A stretch of 64,000 bases of DNA from Streptomyces longisporoflavus (GCF_014649775.1 NZ_BMTR01000003.1:310001-374000); one strand, 5' to 3'; counted from the first letter of the stretch, positions 44,025 to 53,288 are shown. Program-made: numbers and translations. The notes: generated from the sequence alone by a model not told the origin.

Positions 44025-46682
44025 ATGGATCTACGACTGCCGAAGCTGCCCAAGCGCAGACTGCCGGCCGCAGTGGCCGCCCTCGCGCTGCTCGCGGGCG
44101 CGGGCACCTGGACGGCGGCGGCGGCGTCGGACGACGGCCCCGCCGTGCACCGCCAGGACCGGATCATGCGGATGACCGGCGCGGGCGGCGCGAAGATCGA
44201 CACCTCGTACTTCACCGCGGGCGACCCCTCGGTCAAGCGTCCCGCCGTCCTCATCGGCCACGGCTTCGGCGCCAGCAAGGACAAGCTGCGCGCCCAGGCG
44301 GAAGACCTGGCCGGACAGGGGTACGCGGTCCTGACCTGGTCCGCCCGCGGCTTCGGCAAGTCCACCGGCAAGATCGGGCTCAACGACCCGAAGGGCGAGG
44401 TCGCCGACGCGTCGCACCTGATCGACTGGCTCGCGAAGCGGCCCGAGGTGCAGCTGGACAAGAAGGGCGACCCCCGCGTCGGCATGACCGGAGCCTCGTA
44501 CGGCGGCGCGATCTCCCTCCTCACCGCCGGTCACGACGACCGTGTGGACGCCATCGCCCCCCAGATCACGTACTGGAACCTCAGCGACGCCCTCTTCCCG
44601 AACGGCGTGTTCAAGAAGCTCTGGGCAGGCCTCTTCATCAACACCGGCGGCGGCTGCGAGCGCTTCGAGAAGCAGCTGTGTGAGATGTACAACCGCGTCG
44701 CGGTGAACGGAAAGCCCGACGAGGCGGCCCGCAAGCTGCTCACCGAGCGCAGCCCGCAGGCCGTCGGCGACCGCATCAAGGTGCCCGCCCTGCTGGTGCA
44801 GGGCCAGACCGACTCCCTCTTCCCGCTCGGCCAGGCCGACGCCACGGCCAAGGCGATCCGCGGCAACCACGCGCCCGTCTCCGTCGACTGGATCGCGGGC
44901 GGCCACGACGGAGGCAACGCGGAGACGAGCCGGATCGAGGGCCGCATCGGATCGTGGTTCGACCGCTACCTGAAGGACGACAAGAGCGCGGACACCGGCC
45001 CCGGCTTCCGGGTCACGCGCACCGGAGGCATGGACTCCACCAACGGCTCCGCGCAGCTGCGGGGCGCGAGCGGCGACCGGTACCCCGGCCTGGAGAGCGG
45101 GCTGCGGGACATCCCGCTCAGCGGACGGGAGCCGCAGCGCGTCGAGAACCCCGCGGGCGCGGCGCCGCCCGCCATCTCCGCGCTTCCGGGTGCGGGCGGC
45201 GGCGGGCTCGACCAGCTGTCCTCGCTGGGCGTCGGCGTCTCCCTCGACTTCCCCGGCCAGCACGCCGCGTTCCAGTCGGCGCCGGTCGGGGACGACCTGC
45301 GGATCACCGGGTCACCGAAGGTGCGGGTGCACGTCAAGTCCGACAGCGAGGACGCCGTGCTCTTCGGCAAGGTGTACGACGTGGGGCCCGGCGGCGGCCA
45401 GAAGGTGCTGCCCTCGCAGCTGGTCTCGCCGATCCGGGTGGAGGGCGCGAAGGCAGGCAAGGACGTCACCCTCACCCTGCCCGCCGTCGACCACGACCTG
45501 CAGAAGGGACACCGCCTGCGTCTCGTCCTCGCCTCGACGGACCTCGGCTATGCCTCTCCGGCGCAGCCCGCCACGTACACGGTGTCCGTGAAGAGCGACC
45601 TGAAGGTGCCCACGGCGCCCGGCGTGAAGACCGCGGCGACGCCGCTGCCCGCCTGGGTGTGGTGGCTCCCGGCGTCCGGAGCCGTGCTCGCGGTGCTCCT
45701 CCTGGTCACCGCGCGGCGGCGGACGGCGACGCCCGCGCCCGACCCGGACCTCGAAGAAGTGCCGCTGAGCATCACGGACTTGAGCAAGCGGTACGCCAAG
45801 TCCGTGGACCGGTACGCCGTGCGTGACCTCTCCTTCAGCGTCGAGAAGGGCCAGGTGCTCGGCCTCCTGGGCCCGAACGGCGCGGGCAAGACGACGACCC
45901 TGCGCATGCTCATGGGCCTCATCAAGCCCGACGCGGGCGAGATCCGCGTCTTCGGCCAGGCGATCAGGCCGGGCGCCCCGGTGCTCTCCCGGGTGGGCGC
46001 GTTCGTCGAGGGAGCGGGCTTCCTGCCGCACCTCTCCGGGCGCGAGAACCTGGAGCTGTACTGGAAGGCCACCGGGCGCCCCGCCGAAGACGCCCGCATG
46101 GACGAGGCGTTGGAGATCGCCGGGCTCGGCGACGCGCTCGCCCGCGCGGTGCGGACGTACTCACAGGGCATGCGGCAGCGACTCGCGATCGCCCAGGCCA
46201 TGCTCGGCATGCCGGACCTGCTGATCCTCGACGAACCGACGAACGGCCTCGACCCGCCACAGATCCGCGAGATGCGCGAGGTGATGATCCGGTACGCGCG
46301 GGGCGGACGCACGGTCATCGTCTCCAGCCATCTCCTCGCCGAGGTCGAGCAGTCCTGCACGCACCTGGTGGTCATGGACCGCGGACGGCTCATCCAGGCG
46401 GGCCCGGTCGCCGAGATCGTCGGCTCCGGCGACACGCTCCTGGTGGGGCTCGCGGACGACGTCTCCGAGCCGATGGTGGACAAGGTCGCCGCGCTGCCCG
46501 GCGTCGCGTCGGCGGTCCGCGCGGACGGCGGCCTCCTCGTACGCCTCGACGGCACGGAGGCGGGCAGCGCCGCACGGCTGCTGCCCGAACTGGTGCGCCT
46601 GGAGCTGCCCGTGGAGTCCATGGGCCCGCACCGCCGCCTCGAAGACGCGTTCCTGACCCTGATCGACGGAGGCAACGCATGA
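44025..46682 (+). CDS. Exported X-Pro/CocE-type alpha/beta-hydrolase fused to an ABC ATPase
   Basis: The 885 residues join two machines. A signal/anchor (RRLPAAVAALALLAGAGTW) precedes an extracytoplasmic hydrolase with Ser in GMTGASYGGAISLL (about 155), Asp in VQGQTDSLFPLG (about 268), His in IAGGHDGGN (about 296) and an X-Pro-peptidase C-terminal beta domain (about 400-525). A second membrane helix (WVWWLPASGAVLAVLLLVTA, about 545-565) leads to a cytoplasmic ABC domain: GPNGAGKTTT (about 622), YSQGMRQRLAIAQ (about 710), LLILDEPTNGLD (about 733). The next gene is its permease, coupled by ATGA. TACGGT seven bases before the ATG hints at a leaderless mRNA. Confidence 0.9.
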   Translation: MDLRLPKLPKRRLPAAVAALALLAGAGTWTAAAASDDGPAVHRQDRIMRMTGAGGAKIDTSYFTAGDPSVKRPAVLIGHGFGASKDKLRAQAEDLAGQGYAVLTWSARGFGKSTGKIGLNDPKGEVADASHLIDWLAKRPEVQLDKKGDPRVGMTGASYGGAISLLTAGHDDRVDAIAPQITYWNLSDALFPNGVFKKLWAGLFINTGGGCERFEKQLCEMYNRVAVNGKPDEAARKLLTERSPQAVGDRIKVPALLVQGQTDSLFPLGQADATAKAIRGNHAPVSVDWIAGGHDGGNAETSRIEGRIGSWFDRYLKDDKSADTGPGFRVTRTGGMDSTNGSAQLRGASGDRYPGLESGLRDIPLSGREPQRVENPAGAAPPAISALPGAGGGGLDQLSSLGVGVSLDFPGQHAAFQSAPVGDDLRITGSPKVRVHVKSDSEDAVLFGKVYDVGPGGGQKVLPSQLVSPIRVEGAKAGKDVTLTLPAVDHDLQKGHRLRLVLASTDLGYASPAQPATYTVSVKSDLKVPTAPGVKTAATPLPAWVWWLPASGAVLAVLLLVTARRRTATPAPDPDLEEVPLSITDLSKRYAKSVDRYAVRDLSFSVEKGQVLGLLGPNGAGKTTTLRMLMGLIKPDAGEIRVFGQAIRPGAPVLSRVGAFVEGAGFLPHLSGRENLELYWKATGRPAEDARMDEALEIAGLGDALARAVRTYSQGMRQRLAIAQAMLGMPDLLILDEPTNGLDPPQIREMREVMIRYARGGRTVIVSSHLLAEVEQSCTHLVVMDRGRLIQAGPVAEIVGSGDTLLVGLADDVSEPMVDKVAALPGVASAVRADGGLLVRLDGTEAGSAARLLPELVRLELPVESMGPHRRLEDAFLTLIDGGNA

Positions 46683-47626
46683 GCGCCACAGCCACTGAGC
46701 CGGGCGGGGTGCCCGGCAGGGATCCGGGCGGGGTGTCCGGCGGAGATCCGGGTGGGGTGCCGAACAAGCGGCCGGGCACGGAGCGCGTCACGGCCCCCGG
46801 CTACCGCCCCGGCCGTACGCTCCCGCTGCGCGTCGAGGCGGTCCGCCAGCTGAAGCGGCGCCGCACGCTCGTGATGGGCGGGGTGATGGGCCTGCTGCCC
46901 TTCGTCCTGCTCATCGCGTTCGCCGTCGCCGGTTCGCCGGAGTCCCGCAGCGGCCGGGTGACGCTGATGGACACGGCCACGGCGTCCGGCGCGAACTTCG
47001 CGGCCACGTGTCTGTTCGTGTCGGCGGGCTTCCTGCTCGTCATCCCCGTCGCGCTGTTCTGCGGGGACACGGTCGCCTCCGAGGCGAGCTGGTCGTCCCT
47101 GCGCTATCTTCTCGCGGCGCCGGTGCCGCGGGCCCGCCTGCTGTGGTCGAAGCTGGCGGTGGCGCTCGGGCTCAGCGCTGCGGCGATGGTGCTGCTGCCG
47201 CTGGTCGGCCTGGTGGTGGGGTCGATGGCGTACGGCTGGGGGCCGCTGCACATTCCCACCGGCGGCGTCATGCCCGCGGGCACCGCGGCGCAGCGTCTCG
47301 TCATCGTGGTGGCGTACATCTTCGTCTCCCAACTGGTGACGGCCGCGCTCGCGTTCTGGCTCTCGACGAAGACGGACGCGCCGCTCGGCGCGGTCGGCGG
47401 CGCGGTGGGCCTGACCATCGTCGGCAACGTGCTGGACGCCGTGACGGCACTGGGCAGCTGGCGCGACTTCCTGCCGGCGCACTGGCAGTTCGCCTGGGCG
47501 GACGCCATCCAGCCCCGCATGGAATGGGGCGGCATGATCCAGGGCTCGGCGGTCTCGGTGACGTACGCACTGGTGCTGTTTGCTCTGGCGTTCAGGGGGT
47601 TTGCGCGGAAGGACGTGGTGTCGTAG
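46679..47626 (+). CDS. ABC transporter permease (ABC-2 type)
   Basis: This 315-residue membrane protein has about six hydrophobic segments (VMGGVMGLLPFVLLIAFAVA near 60; FAATCLFVSAGFLLVIPVAL near 105; LGLSAAAMVLLPLVGLVVG near 165; the last, SVTYALVLFALAFRGF, near 298). The N-terminal about 45 residues are soluble and Gly/Pro-rich with a repeated GVPGRDPGGVSGGDPGGV pattern. It overlaps the hydrolase-ATPase gene and should be its membrane partner. The substrate is unknown; the attached hydrolase suggests a peptide, ester or lipid outside the cell. Confidence 0.88.
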   Translation: MSATATEPGGVPGRDPGGVSGGDPGGVPNKRPGTERVTAPGYRPGRTLPLRVEAVRQLKRRRTLVMGGVMGLLPFVLLIAFAVAGSPESRSGRVTLMDTATASGANFAATCLFVSAGFLLVIPVALFCGDTVASEASWSSLRYLLAAPVPRARLLWSKLAVALGLSAAAMVLLPLVGLVVGSMAYGWGPLHIPTGGVMPAGTAAQRLVIVVAYIFVSQLVTAALAFWLSTKTDAPLGAVGGAVGLTIVGNVLDAVTALGSWRDFLPAHWQFAWADAIQPRMEWGGMIQGSAVSVTYALVLFALAFRGFARKDVVS

Positions 47627-47641
47627 GGGGTTCAGTCCTCA

Positions 47642-47681
47642 ACCTTCGGCCGGGCTGGGTGATCCCAGCCCGGCCGAAGGT
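47642..47681 (+). terminator. Very strong hairpin terminator
   Basis: Arms of 18 bp, ACCTTCGGCCGGGCTGGG and its exact complement, flank a TGAT loop, starting 15 bases after the permease stop. There is no T-run, but the stem is perfect. Confidence 0.9.
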
Positions 47682-47684
47682 ATG

Positions 47685-47710
47685 TCAGCCCGTCCGGCGT
47701 TTGAGGACGA
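47685..47710. repeat. Common Streptomyces intergenic sequence
   Basis: TCAGCCCGTCCGGCGTTTGA, continuing GGACGA, is a short element that I recognise from many Streptomyces intergenic regions. It directly follows the 18-bp hairpin, as such elements often follow terminators. Confidence 0.6.
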
Positions 47711-47852
47711 ACTCGGCGAAGCCGGTGAAAACCCCCGCCCAAGGCCCAGGGGCCCGTACCCGCATTGAGACTCTTCCGCAACGGTTTCGAGCGAGCGTTC
47801 GCGGTGCCCCGCGCGTCACAGTCATGTGAACCGACGACGCGAGGGGGCCAGG

Positions 47853-49535
47853 ATGCGGACCTGGAAAATACGGCGGGGGCTGCTCGCCGGAGCCGTGGCC
47901 GGTGGGCTGCTGCTCACCGGATGCAGTGGTGGCGGCAACACGGACCGGGCTGTCGACAACAGCGGGAAGGACCGCCGCGGCACCGCCCCGCTGCCCGCGC
48001 CGGGCCCCGCCTCGCCCGGCACCGGCGACGCCGCCACCCCTGACGGGCAACAGGAAGGCAGGGAACGCGACTTCGCCCCGCCCCCCGACTACCTCTCCAC
48101 GTTCGCCCTCGACGTGGACACCGCGTCGTACGGCTTCGCCCGCCGCACCCTCGCCGAAGGCCGTCTGCCGGACCCGGCGACCGTACGCCCCGAGGAGTTC
48201 GTCAACAGCTTCCGCCAGGACTACCCGCGCCCCGACGGCGACGGCTTCTCGGTGAACGTGGACGGCGCCCGCACCGACGAGGACGGCTGGTCCCTGCTGC
48301 GGGTGGGGCTCGCGACCCGCGCGGAGGGCTCGGACCGCGAACGCCCGCCCGCGGCCCTCACCTTCGTGATCGACGTCTCCGGCTCGATGGCGGAGCCCGG
48401 CCGCCTCGACCTGGTCAAGGAGTCGCTCGGGATCATGACCGACAAGCTGCGCGACGACGACTCCGTCGCGCTCGTCACCTTCAGCGACAGCGCGGAGAAG
48501 GTGCTGCCCATGACCCGCCTCGGAGGCCACCGGGGCAAGGTGCACTCGGCCGTCGAAGCGATGGAGCCGACCCAGTCCACCAACCTCGAAGCAGGCATCC
48601 GTACGGGGTACGACACCGCGGTGGGCGACCGGCGCGACGGGGCCACCAACCGTGTCGTGCTCCTCTCCGACGCCCTTGCCAACACCGGCGAGACCAGCGC
48701 CGACGGCATCCTGGAGCGCATCTCCGACGCCCGCCGCGAGCACGGCATCACCCTCTTCGGGGTGGGCGTCGGCAGCGACTACGGGGACGCGCTGATGGAG
48801 CGGCTGGCCGACAAGGGCGACGGCCACACCACGTACGTGTCCGACATCGAGGAGGCCCGCGAGGTCTTCTGCGAGCAACTCCCCGCCCACATCGAACTGC
48901 GCGCCCGCGACGCGAAGGCGCAGGTCGCCTTCGACCCGGAGACCGTCAAGCAGTTCCGGCTCATCGGCTACGACAACCGCGCGGTCGCCGACGACGACTT
49001 CCGCGACGACAGCGTGGACGGCGGCGAGGTCGGTCCCGGACACACCGTGACCGCGCTGTATGCCGTACGGATGAAGCCCGCCACGAGCGGGCATGTGGCG
49101 ACGGCGAGCGTCCGCTGGCTCGACCCCGACAGCCGCGTCCCGCACGAGGAGTCGAACGAGATCGAGTCGGGTGACCTGGAGGACGGCCTGCCGGACGCCG
49201 ACCGCGGTCTGCGCACCGCGGCGGTGGCCGCGTACTTCGCGGACGCGCTGCGGCAGGGGCCCTACGGCACCGCTTCGGGGCCCGAGCCGATGTCTTCCGA
49301 CACATCCGGCGACACCTCCGGCGACAGCTCCACCGCTTCCCCGGTCCGCCGGTTTCTCCCCGGCGCCCCGACGCTGGCCGAACTGGCACAAGAGGCCGAG
49401 GTTCTGTCTTCGGCCGGGGACGGCGACAAGGCCCTGAGCGACCTCGCGACAGCAGTCCGCCAGGCGGACCGTCTCAGCGGCGGATACGAGGGGGACGGGG
49501 CCGGGGGAGAGGAGGAGGGCGAGCTGAAGGGCTGA
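47853..49535 (+). CDS. VWA-domain lipoprotein (YfbK-like)
   Basis: This 560-residue protein starts MRTWKIRRGLLAGAVAGGLL with lipobox LTGC, so it is membrane-anchored and extracytoplasmic. An N-terminal YfbK-type domain (FALDVDTASYGFARRTLAEG, about 88) precedes a von Willebrand A domain whose MIDAS residues are DVSGSM (about 178), the Thr in PTQSTNLEAG (about 246) and the Asp in VLLSDALANTG (about 272). The C-terminus is acidic and Ser-rich. ATG is preceded by GAGGGGGCC. The family mediates metal-dependent protein contacts at the cell surface; the partner is unknown. Confidence 0.88.
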   Translation: MRTWKIRRGLLAGAVAGGLLLTGCSGGGNTDRAVDNSGKDRRGTAPLPAPGPASPGTGDAATPDGQQEGRERDFAPPPDYLSTFALDVDTASYGFARRTLAEGRLPDPATVRPEEFVNSFRQDYPRPDGDGFSVNVDGARTDEDGWSLLRVGLATRAEGSDRERPPAALTFVIDVSGSMAEPGRLDLVKESLGIMTDKLRDDDSVALVTFSDSAEKVLPMTRLGGHRGKVHSAVEAMEPTQSTNLEAGIRTGYDTAVGDRRDGATNRVVLLSDALANTGETSADGILERISDARREHGITLFGVGVGSDYGDALMERLADKGDGHTTYVSDIEEAREVFCEQLPAHIELRARDAKAQVAFDPETVKQFRLIGYDNRAVADDDFRDDSVDGGEVGPGHTVTALYAVRMKPATSGHVATASVRWLDPDSRVPHEESNEIESGDLEDGLPDADRGLRTAAVAAYFADALRQGPYGTASGPEPMSSDTSGDTSGDSSTASPVRRFLPGAPTLAELAQEAEVLSSAGDGDKALSDLATAVRQADRLSGGYEGDGAGGEEEGELKG

Positions 49536-49556
49536 CAGACCCCCGCTCCCCGAGCG

Positions 49557-51293
49557 CTAGTCGCCGCAGAGCTGCCGTTCGGCCAGCACCGGGTCATTGG
49601 GGAAGCGGAACGTCGTCCGCTCCCACGCCCCGGCGGCATTGCGCAGGAACCGCTTCGGGGTCAACGGGTCCCGCGTCGCCGCCCGCAGCTCGGCCAGCGC
49701 CCCGCAGTCGAGCGCACGCCGGGCGGCGGCGACCCCCGCCGGGTCAAGGCCCTCGGGGAGAGGGCCGTGGCCGCGGTCGGCGAAGATCCACGTATCGGGG
49801 AGCCGCTTGTCGTGGCCCACCCGGCTGCCCTCGATGCGCTCGGAGTGGGCGGCAAGGGGGTAGGCGAGACCGATCGGGTCGAGGGCGACGCCGCTGAGGG
49901 GGACCACCGTGCCGCTGAAGCCGAGGGTGTTGTAGACGCCGGTGACCGTGGGGGAGTTGGTGCCGGCCGGCGTCCTGGCCAGGAAGAGGGTAGGCGTGCC
50001 CTCGCGGTCGGCTTCGCGTACGAGACGTGCGTAGTCGACGTTGCTCGGATAACCCGCGAAATCGTGGTGGAGGGGGTGCGGGGCCGCGTTCTGCCGGACG
50101 TACACACCGCGCTCGTCCGCGACGCCGCCTGGCCCGATCCGCCCCTCGTACGGAATCCGCAGCCAGCTCGCGCAGGCGACGGCCCAGATGCCGATGCCCA
50201 CCGCGGCGATGGTCCACGCGCGCGTGAGGGGCACGAGGAAGACCGGCAGGAGCATGAGCAGGAGCCCCGGCAGGAACATCCGGCCGTGCATGAAGTCGCC
50301 GCCCACCTTGATCACGTAGGCCCAGCAGAGAAGCCCGGCGACGACGGGCGCGAGCGCGGGGATCAGCGGGGGCGCGTCCCGCCGGTCCATCGATGCCGCC
50401 GATGCAGCCGATGCAGCCGATGCAGCCGATGCCGCCGACGGCAGCAGGGCCGCGAGCAGGAACAGCGCGGGCACCCACAGCAGATAGGGCTCCCCGAAGT
50501 CCGCGAGGTAGCCGAAGCCGCGCCGCCACAGACTCTCCGAGGCCTCCTTGGTCACGCCGGGCAGCGGCATCAGCTGCCCGTAGTACCCGACCCGGAAGAT
50601 CTCGTACGCGACCGGCAGCGCGAGGGCCGCTCCGAGTCCGCCGAAGGTGGCCCGCCGCGAGGGATGGACCGCCAGCCACTGCGCTACGAGGAAGACGGCG
50701 GTCACGAGCGCCAGGTCGGGACGTACGAGGGGGCCGAGCCCGATGATCACGCAGGTGACGAGTGAGCGCGCCCGCGTGACGAGCAGCAGCCAGGCCCCCG
50801 CGATCCAGCAGGTCGCGAGGCCGGTCTCCAGACCGGAGGTGGCGAAGTCCCAGACCGGCGGCAGAGCGAGCAGGACGAGACAGCCCAGGGGCAGTACGGC
50901 CTTGTCCGCGTAAAGCCGCAGCGCCCCGAGCGAGGCCAGCGCGAACCCGGCGGCGGTCAGCAGCAGCCCGCCGTACATCGCCGCCCGCGCGATGTCGATC
51001 CCCGGCAGCCCCGCGAGCACGAGGAGCCACTGCCAGAGGGTGCCGGTGGAGGACTCGGCGCGTTCGCCCGCGTTGAAGACGGGGCCGTTGCCCGCCAGGA
51101 TCTGGCGGACCGTGCGGACGTAGATGTGCCCGTCGTCGGACATCCAGCGCCGCTGGAACCCGGCGAACACGATGACGCAGGCAGGCAGCAGACAGAGGAC
51201 ACAACGCCGGAGGACTCCCGCGGCGTCGCGTCGGCTGTTCATCAGCCCGAGGACGGCGTCGGGCTCGCGGAGGAAGGGTTGCGTCGACGTCAT
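49557..51293 (-). CDS. AftB/ZomB-like GT-C glycosyltransferase
   Basis: This 578-residue polytopic membrane protein starts MTSTQPFLREPDAVLGL. After the first helix it has RRWMSDDGHIYVRTVRQILA and GNGPVFNAGERAESSTGTLW (about 49-90), the extracellular Asp-Asp loop of GT-C enzymes, and it resembles mycobacterial AftB (arabinofuranosyltransferase) and its ZomB relatives. About nine more hydrophobic segments follow, then a soluble C-terminal domain (about 410-578). Likely role: adding a polyprenyl-phosphate-linked sugar to a cell-envelope glycan. Five SAA units (about residue 290) come from a 9-bp repeat. Confidence 0.8.
   Translation of the reverse strand: MTSTQPFLREPDAVLGLMNSRRDAAGVLRRCVLCLLPACVIVFAGFQRRWMSDDGHIYVRTVRQILAGNGPVFNAGERAESSTGTLWQWLLVLAGLPGIDIARAAMYGGLLLTAAGFALASLGALRLYADKAVLPLGCLVLLALPPVWDFATSGLETGLATCWIAGAWLLLVTRARSLVTCVIIGLGPLVRPDLALVTAVFLVAQWLAVHPSRRATFGGLGAALALPVAYEIFRVGYYGQLMPLPGVTKEASESLWRRGFGYLADFGEPYLLWVPALFLLAALLPSAASAASAASAASAASMDRRDAPPLIPALAPVVAGLLCWAYVIKVGGDFMHGRMFLPGLLLMLLPVFLVPLTRAWTIAAVGIGIWAVACASWLRIPYEGRIGPGGVADERGVYVRQNAAPHPLHHDFAGYPSNVDYARLVREADREGTPTLFLARTPAGTNSPTVTGVYNTLGFSGTVVPLSGVALDPIGLAYPLAAHSERIEGSRVGHDKRLPDTWIFADRGHGPLPEGLDPAGVAAARRALDCGALAELRAATRDPLTPKRFLRNAAGAWERTTFRFPNDPVLAERQLCGD
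50392..50436 (-). repeat. 9-bp in-frame tandem repeat (Ser-Ala-Ala)5
   Basis: Five contiguous units GATGCAGCC/GATGCCGCC encode SAASAASAASAASAA in the glycosyltransferase between membrane segments. Slippage would change protein length by three residues without frameshift. Confidence 0.9.
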
Positions 51294-51396
51294 GCTTCTT
51301 TTGTCGGCGCAGGTCAGGTGTGGCTTGAGGGGTTTTCGGTCTGTTTGGTGGGGTTTGGGGGTACGGCTGGGTGCGCAACACCGCCGGTGGGCTGCC

Positions 51397-51556
51397 CGCT
51401 CTGCCTGCGGCTGCTCCGGCGGGTCTGCCGCTCTGCCTGCGGCTGCTCCGGCGGACCTGCCGCTCTGCCTCCGGCGGGTCTGCCTCTGGCTGCTCCGGCC
51501 GCTCCGGCGAATCTGCCGCTCTGCCGCTCTGTCTCCTCGCCCTACCGAATCTGCCG
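51397..51556 (-). repeat. Degenerate 32-bp tandem repeat downstream of the acyl-CoA dehydrogenase stop
   Basis: CGCTCTGCCTGCGGCTGCTC with following bases repeats at 51397 and 51429 and in altered form from 51461. CGAATCTGCCG at the true gene end (51546-51556) recurs at 51508-51518. The array contains variants of the last codons (GRQIR) and fills most of the 248-base gap up to the glycosyltransferase start. Confidence 0.8.
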
Positions 51557-52765
51557 CCCCGAGATCGCGCGGGCGATCACGAGTCGCTGGATCTCGCTGG
51601 TCCCCTCGAAGATCGTGTAGATCTTCGCGTCCCGGTACATCCGCTCCACCGGGTGCTCCCTGCTGTACCCCGCGCCCCCGAGCACCTGCACGGCCTTCTC
51701 GGTCGCCGAAACGGCCAGCTCGCCGGCGCGCAGTTTGGACATGGAGCCCTGCCCCGCGTCGAACGCCTTGTCGTTGCGTGCCATCCACGACGCCTGCCAG
51801 ATCAGCAGCCGTACCGCCTCGATCTCGGTCCGCAGATCGGCGAGCGCGAAGGCGATGGACTGGTTCTCGATGATCGGCCTGCCGAAGGCCTCCCGGGAGC
51901 CCGCGTAGTCGAGCGCGTACTCGTACGCGGCCCGCGCGATGCCGAGCGCCTGCGCTCCCACCGTCGGCCGGCTCACCTCGAAGGTGGCCATGGCGGCCTG
52001 GCCGCGGCCACCGGAACCCGCCTTGCCGCCTTCGCGGGCCCGCGCGAGCCGGGCGTCGAGACGCTCCTTGCCGCCGAGCAGACAGTGCCCCGGCACACGT
52101 ACGTCGTCCAGGAACACATCCGCGGTGTGCGAGGCCCGCAGCCCCAGCTTCTTGATCTTCTTGGCGCCTTCGAGCCCCTGCGTACCGGGCGGCACGATGA
52201 ACGCCGCCTGACCGCGCGAGCCGAGGGCCGGATCGACGGACGCGACCACCACATGGACGTTCGCGATGCCGCCGTTCGTGATCCACGCCTTCTGGCCCGA
52301 CAGCTTCCACTCGTCCCGCGCCTCGTCGTACGTCGCACGCGTCCGCATCGCCGACACGTCCGAGCCCGCGTCGGGCTCCGAGACGCAGAACGCCGCGACC
52401 TTAGGGTCGTCCTCGTCGCCGAAGCACTGCGGTACCCACTCGGCGAGCTGGTCGGGCGTGCCCGCGGAGAAGATGCCGGCCACCGCGAGCGACGTGCCGA
52501 ACAGGGCCATTCCGATGCCCGCGTCGCCCCAGAACAGCTCCTCGTTGGCGATCTGCAGCGAGAGCCCGCTGGGGTCGCCGAACAGATCGGCCAGGGACTC
52601 GAACCCGTACAGGCCGATCTTGGCGGCCTCCTGGATGACGGGCCAGGGCGTCTCCTCGCGCTCGTCCCACTCGGCGGCGGCGGGCCGCACCACGTCGGCG
52701 GCGAAGCCGTGCACCCAGCCGCGCAGGTCCCGCTGTTCCTCGGTCAGTTCGAGCGAGAAGGCCAT
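51542..52765 (-). CDS. Acyl-CoA dehydrogenase (MCAD-like active site)
   Basis: This 407-residue flavoprotein has AAFCVSEPDAGSDVSAMRTR (about 126), LSGQKAWITNGGIANV (about 155) and GRPIIENQSIAFALADL (about 300). The YEGTS-type signature is present as IFEGTSEIQRLV (about 387), so the canonical catalytic Glu is intact, unlike the dehydrogenase near 1 kb. It is followed by 3'-end repeats. It lies downstream of the SCP2 gene in the same direction and close to a TetR/acyl-CoA ligase pair, so fatty acid or sterol side-chain oxidation is likely. AAGGAAC precedes the ATG. Confidence 0.93.
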   Translation of the reverse strand: MAFSLELTEEQRDLRGWVHGFAADVVRPAAAEWDEREETPWPVIQEAAKIGLYGFESLADLFGDPSGLSLQIANEELFWGDAGIGMALFGTSLAVAGIFSAGTPDQLAEWVPQCFGDEDDPKVAAFCVSEPDAGSDVSAMRTRATYDEARDEWKLSGQKAWITNGGIANVHVVVASVDPALGSRGQAAFIVPPGTQGLEGAKKIKKLGLRASHTADVFLDDVRVPGHCLLGGKERLDARLARAREGGKAGSGGRGQAAMATFEVSRPTVGAQALGIARAAYEYALDYAGSREAFGRPIIENQSIAFALADLRTEIEAVRLLIWQASWMARNDKAFDAGQGSMSKLRAGELAVSATEKAVQVLGGAGYSREHPVERMYRDAKIYTIFEGTSEIQRLVIARAISGRQIR

Positions 52766-52799
52766 GATGAGTTCCTTTCGGGAGTCCGGTGCCGGGGGG

Positions 52800-53270
52800 T
52801 CAGGCCTTCGGGATGTCGAAGTAGCGGGTGAGGCCCGCGGCGAGCGCCACATCGCCCGCGATCTTGAGCTTGCGCATCATGAACATCGTCACGGGGTTGG
52901 CGTTGCCGGAGACCAGTTTGAGGAACTCGGCGTCGGCCATGACGAGCGTCACGCGCGGCTCGGCGTCCGAGCGCCCCTCGCGCACGACACAGGTGCCCTC
53001 CGAGATGTCGGTCTCGTAGACCGCCTCGTCAATCCCCGTGATCTTCCAGCGGATCAGGGCCTTGAGCGTGCCCGCCGCCTCCGGCTTGAACTGCCGGCCC
53101 ATCCGTCCGAACACTTCCTGGAGCACGCGGGTGCGCAGCTCCGCGTCCTGCGCGATCTCGGTGATCTCCTTGCCGGACAAGCCCTTCACGATCTTCGCGA
53201 ACTCCTCCGGGGTGACGCTCGCGAAGTCAAGCCCGGCCACACCCTCGGCCCCGCCGACACCGTCCGCCAT
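52800..53270 (-). CDS. SCP2 sterol/lipid-binding domain protein
   Basis: This 156-residue cytoplasmic protein starts MADGVGGAEGVAGLDFASVT. The C-terminal half is an SCP2-like fold (TLKALIRWKITG, DAEPRVTLVMADAEFLKLVS, then a NPVTMFMMRKLKIAGDVALA helix). Such proteins bind sterols or acyl chains and may deliver lipid substrates to the neighbouring acyl-CoA dehydrogenase, 34 bases downstream. GGAGATTGCC precedes the ATG. It is divergent from the TetR gene with a palindrome between. Confidence 0.87.
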   Translation of the reverse strand: MADGVGGAEGVAGLDFASVTPEEFAKIVKGLSGKEITEIAQDAELRTRVLQEVFGRMGRQFKPEAAGTLKALIRWKITGIDEAVYETDISEGTCVVREGRSDAEPRVTLVMADAEFLKLVSGNANPVTMFMMRKLKIAGDVALAAGLTRYFDIPKA

Positions 53271-53288
53271 GGCAATCTCCTTACCGAG

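Noticed and set aside
51397..51556. CRISPR-like array (32-bp period)
   Set aside because: There are no unique spacers between repeats. The units are degenerate tandem copies and no cas genes are nearby.
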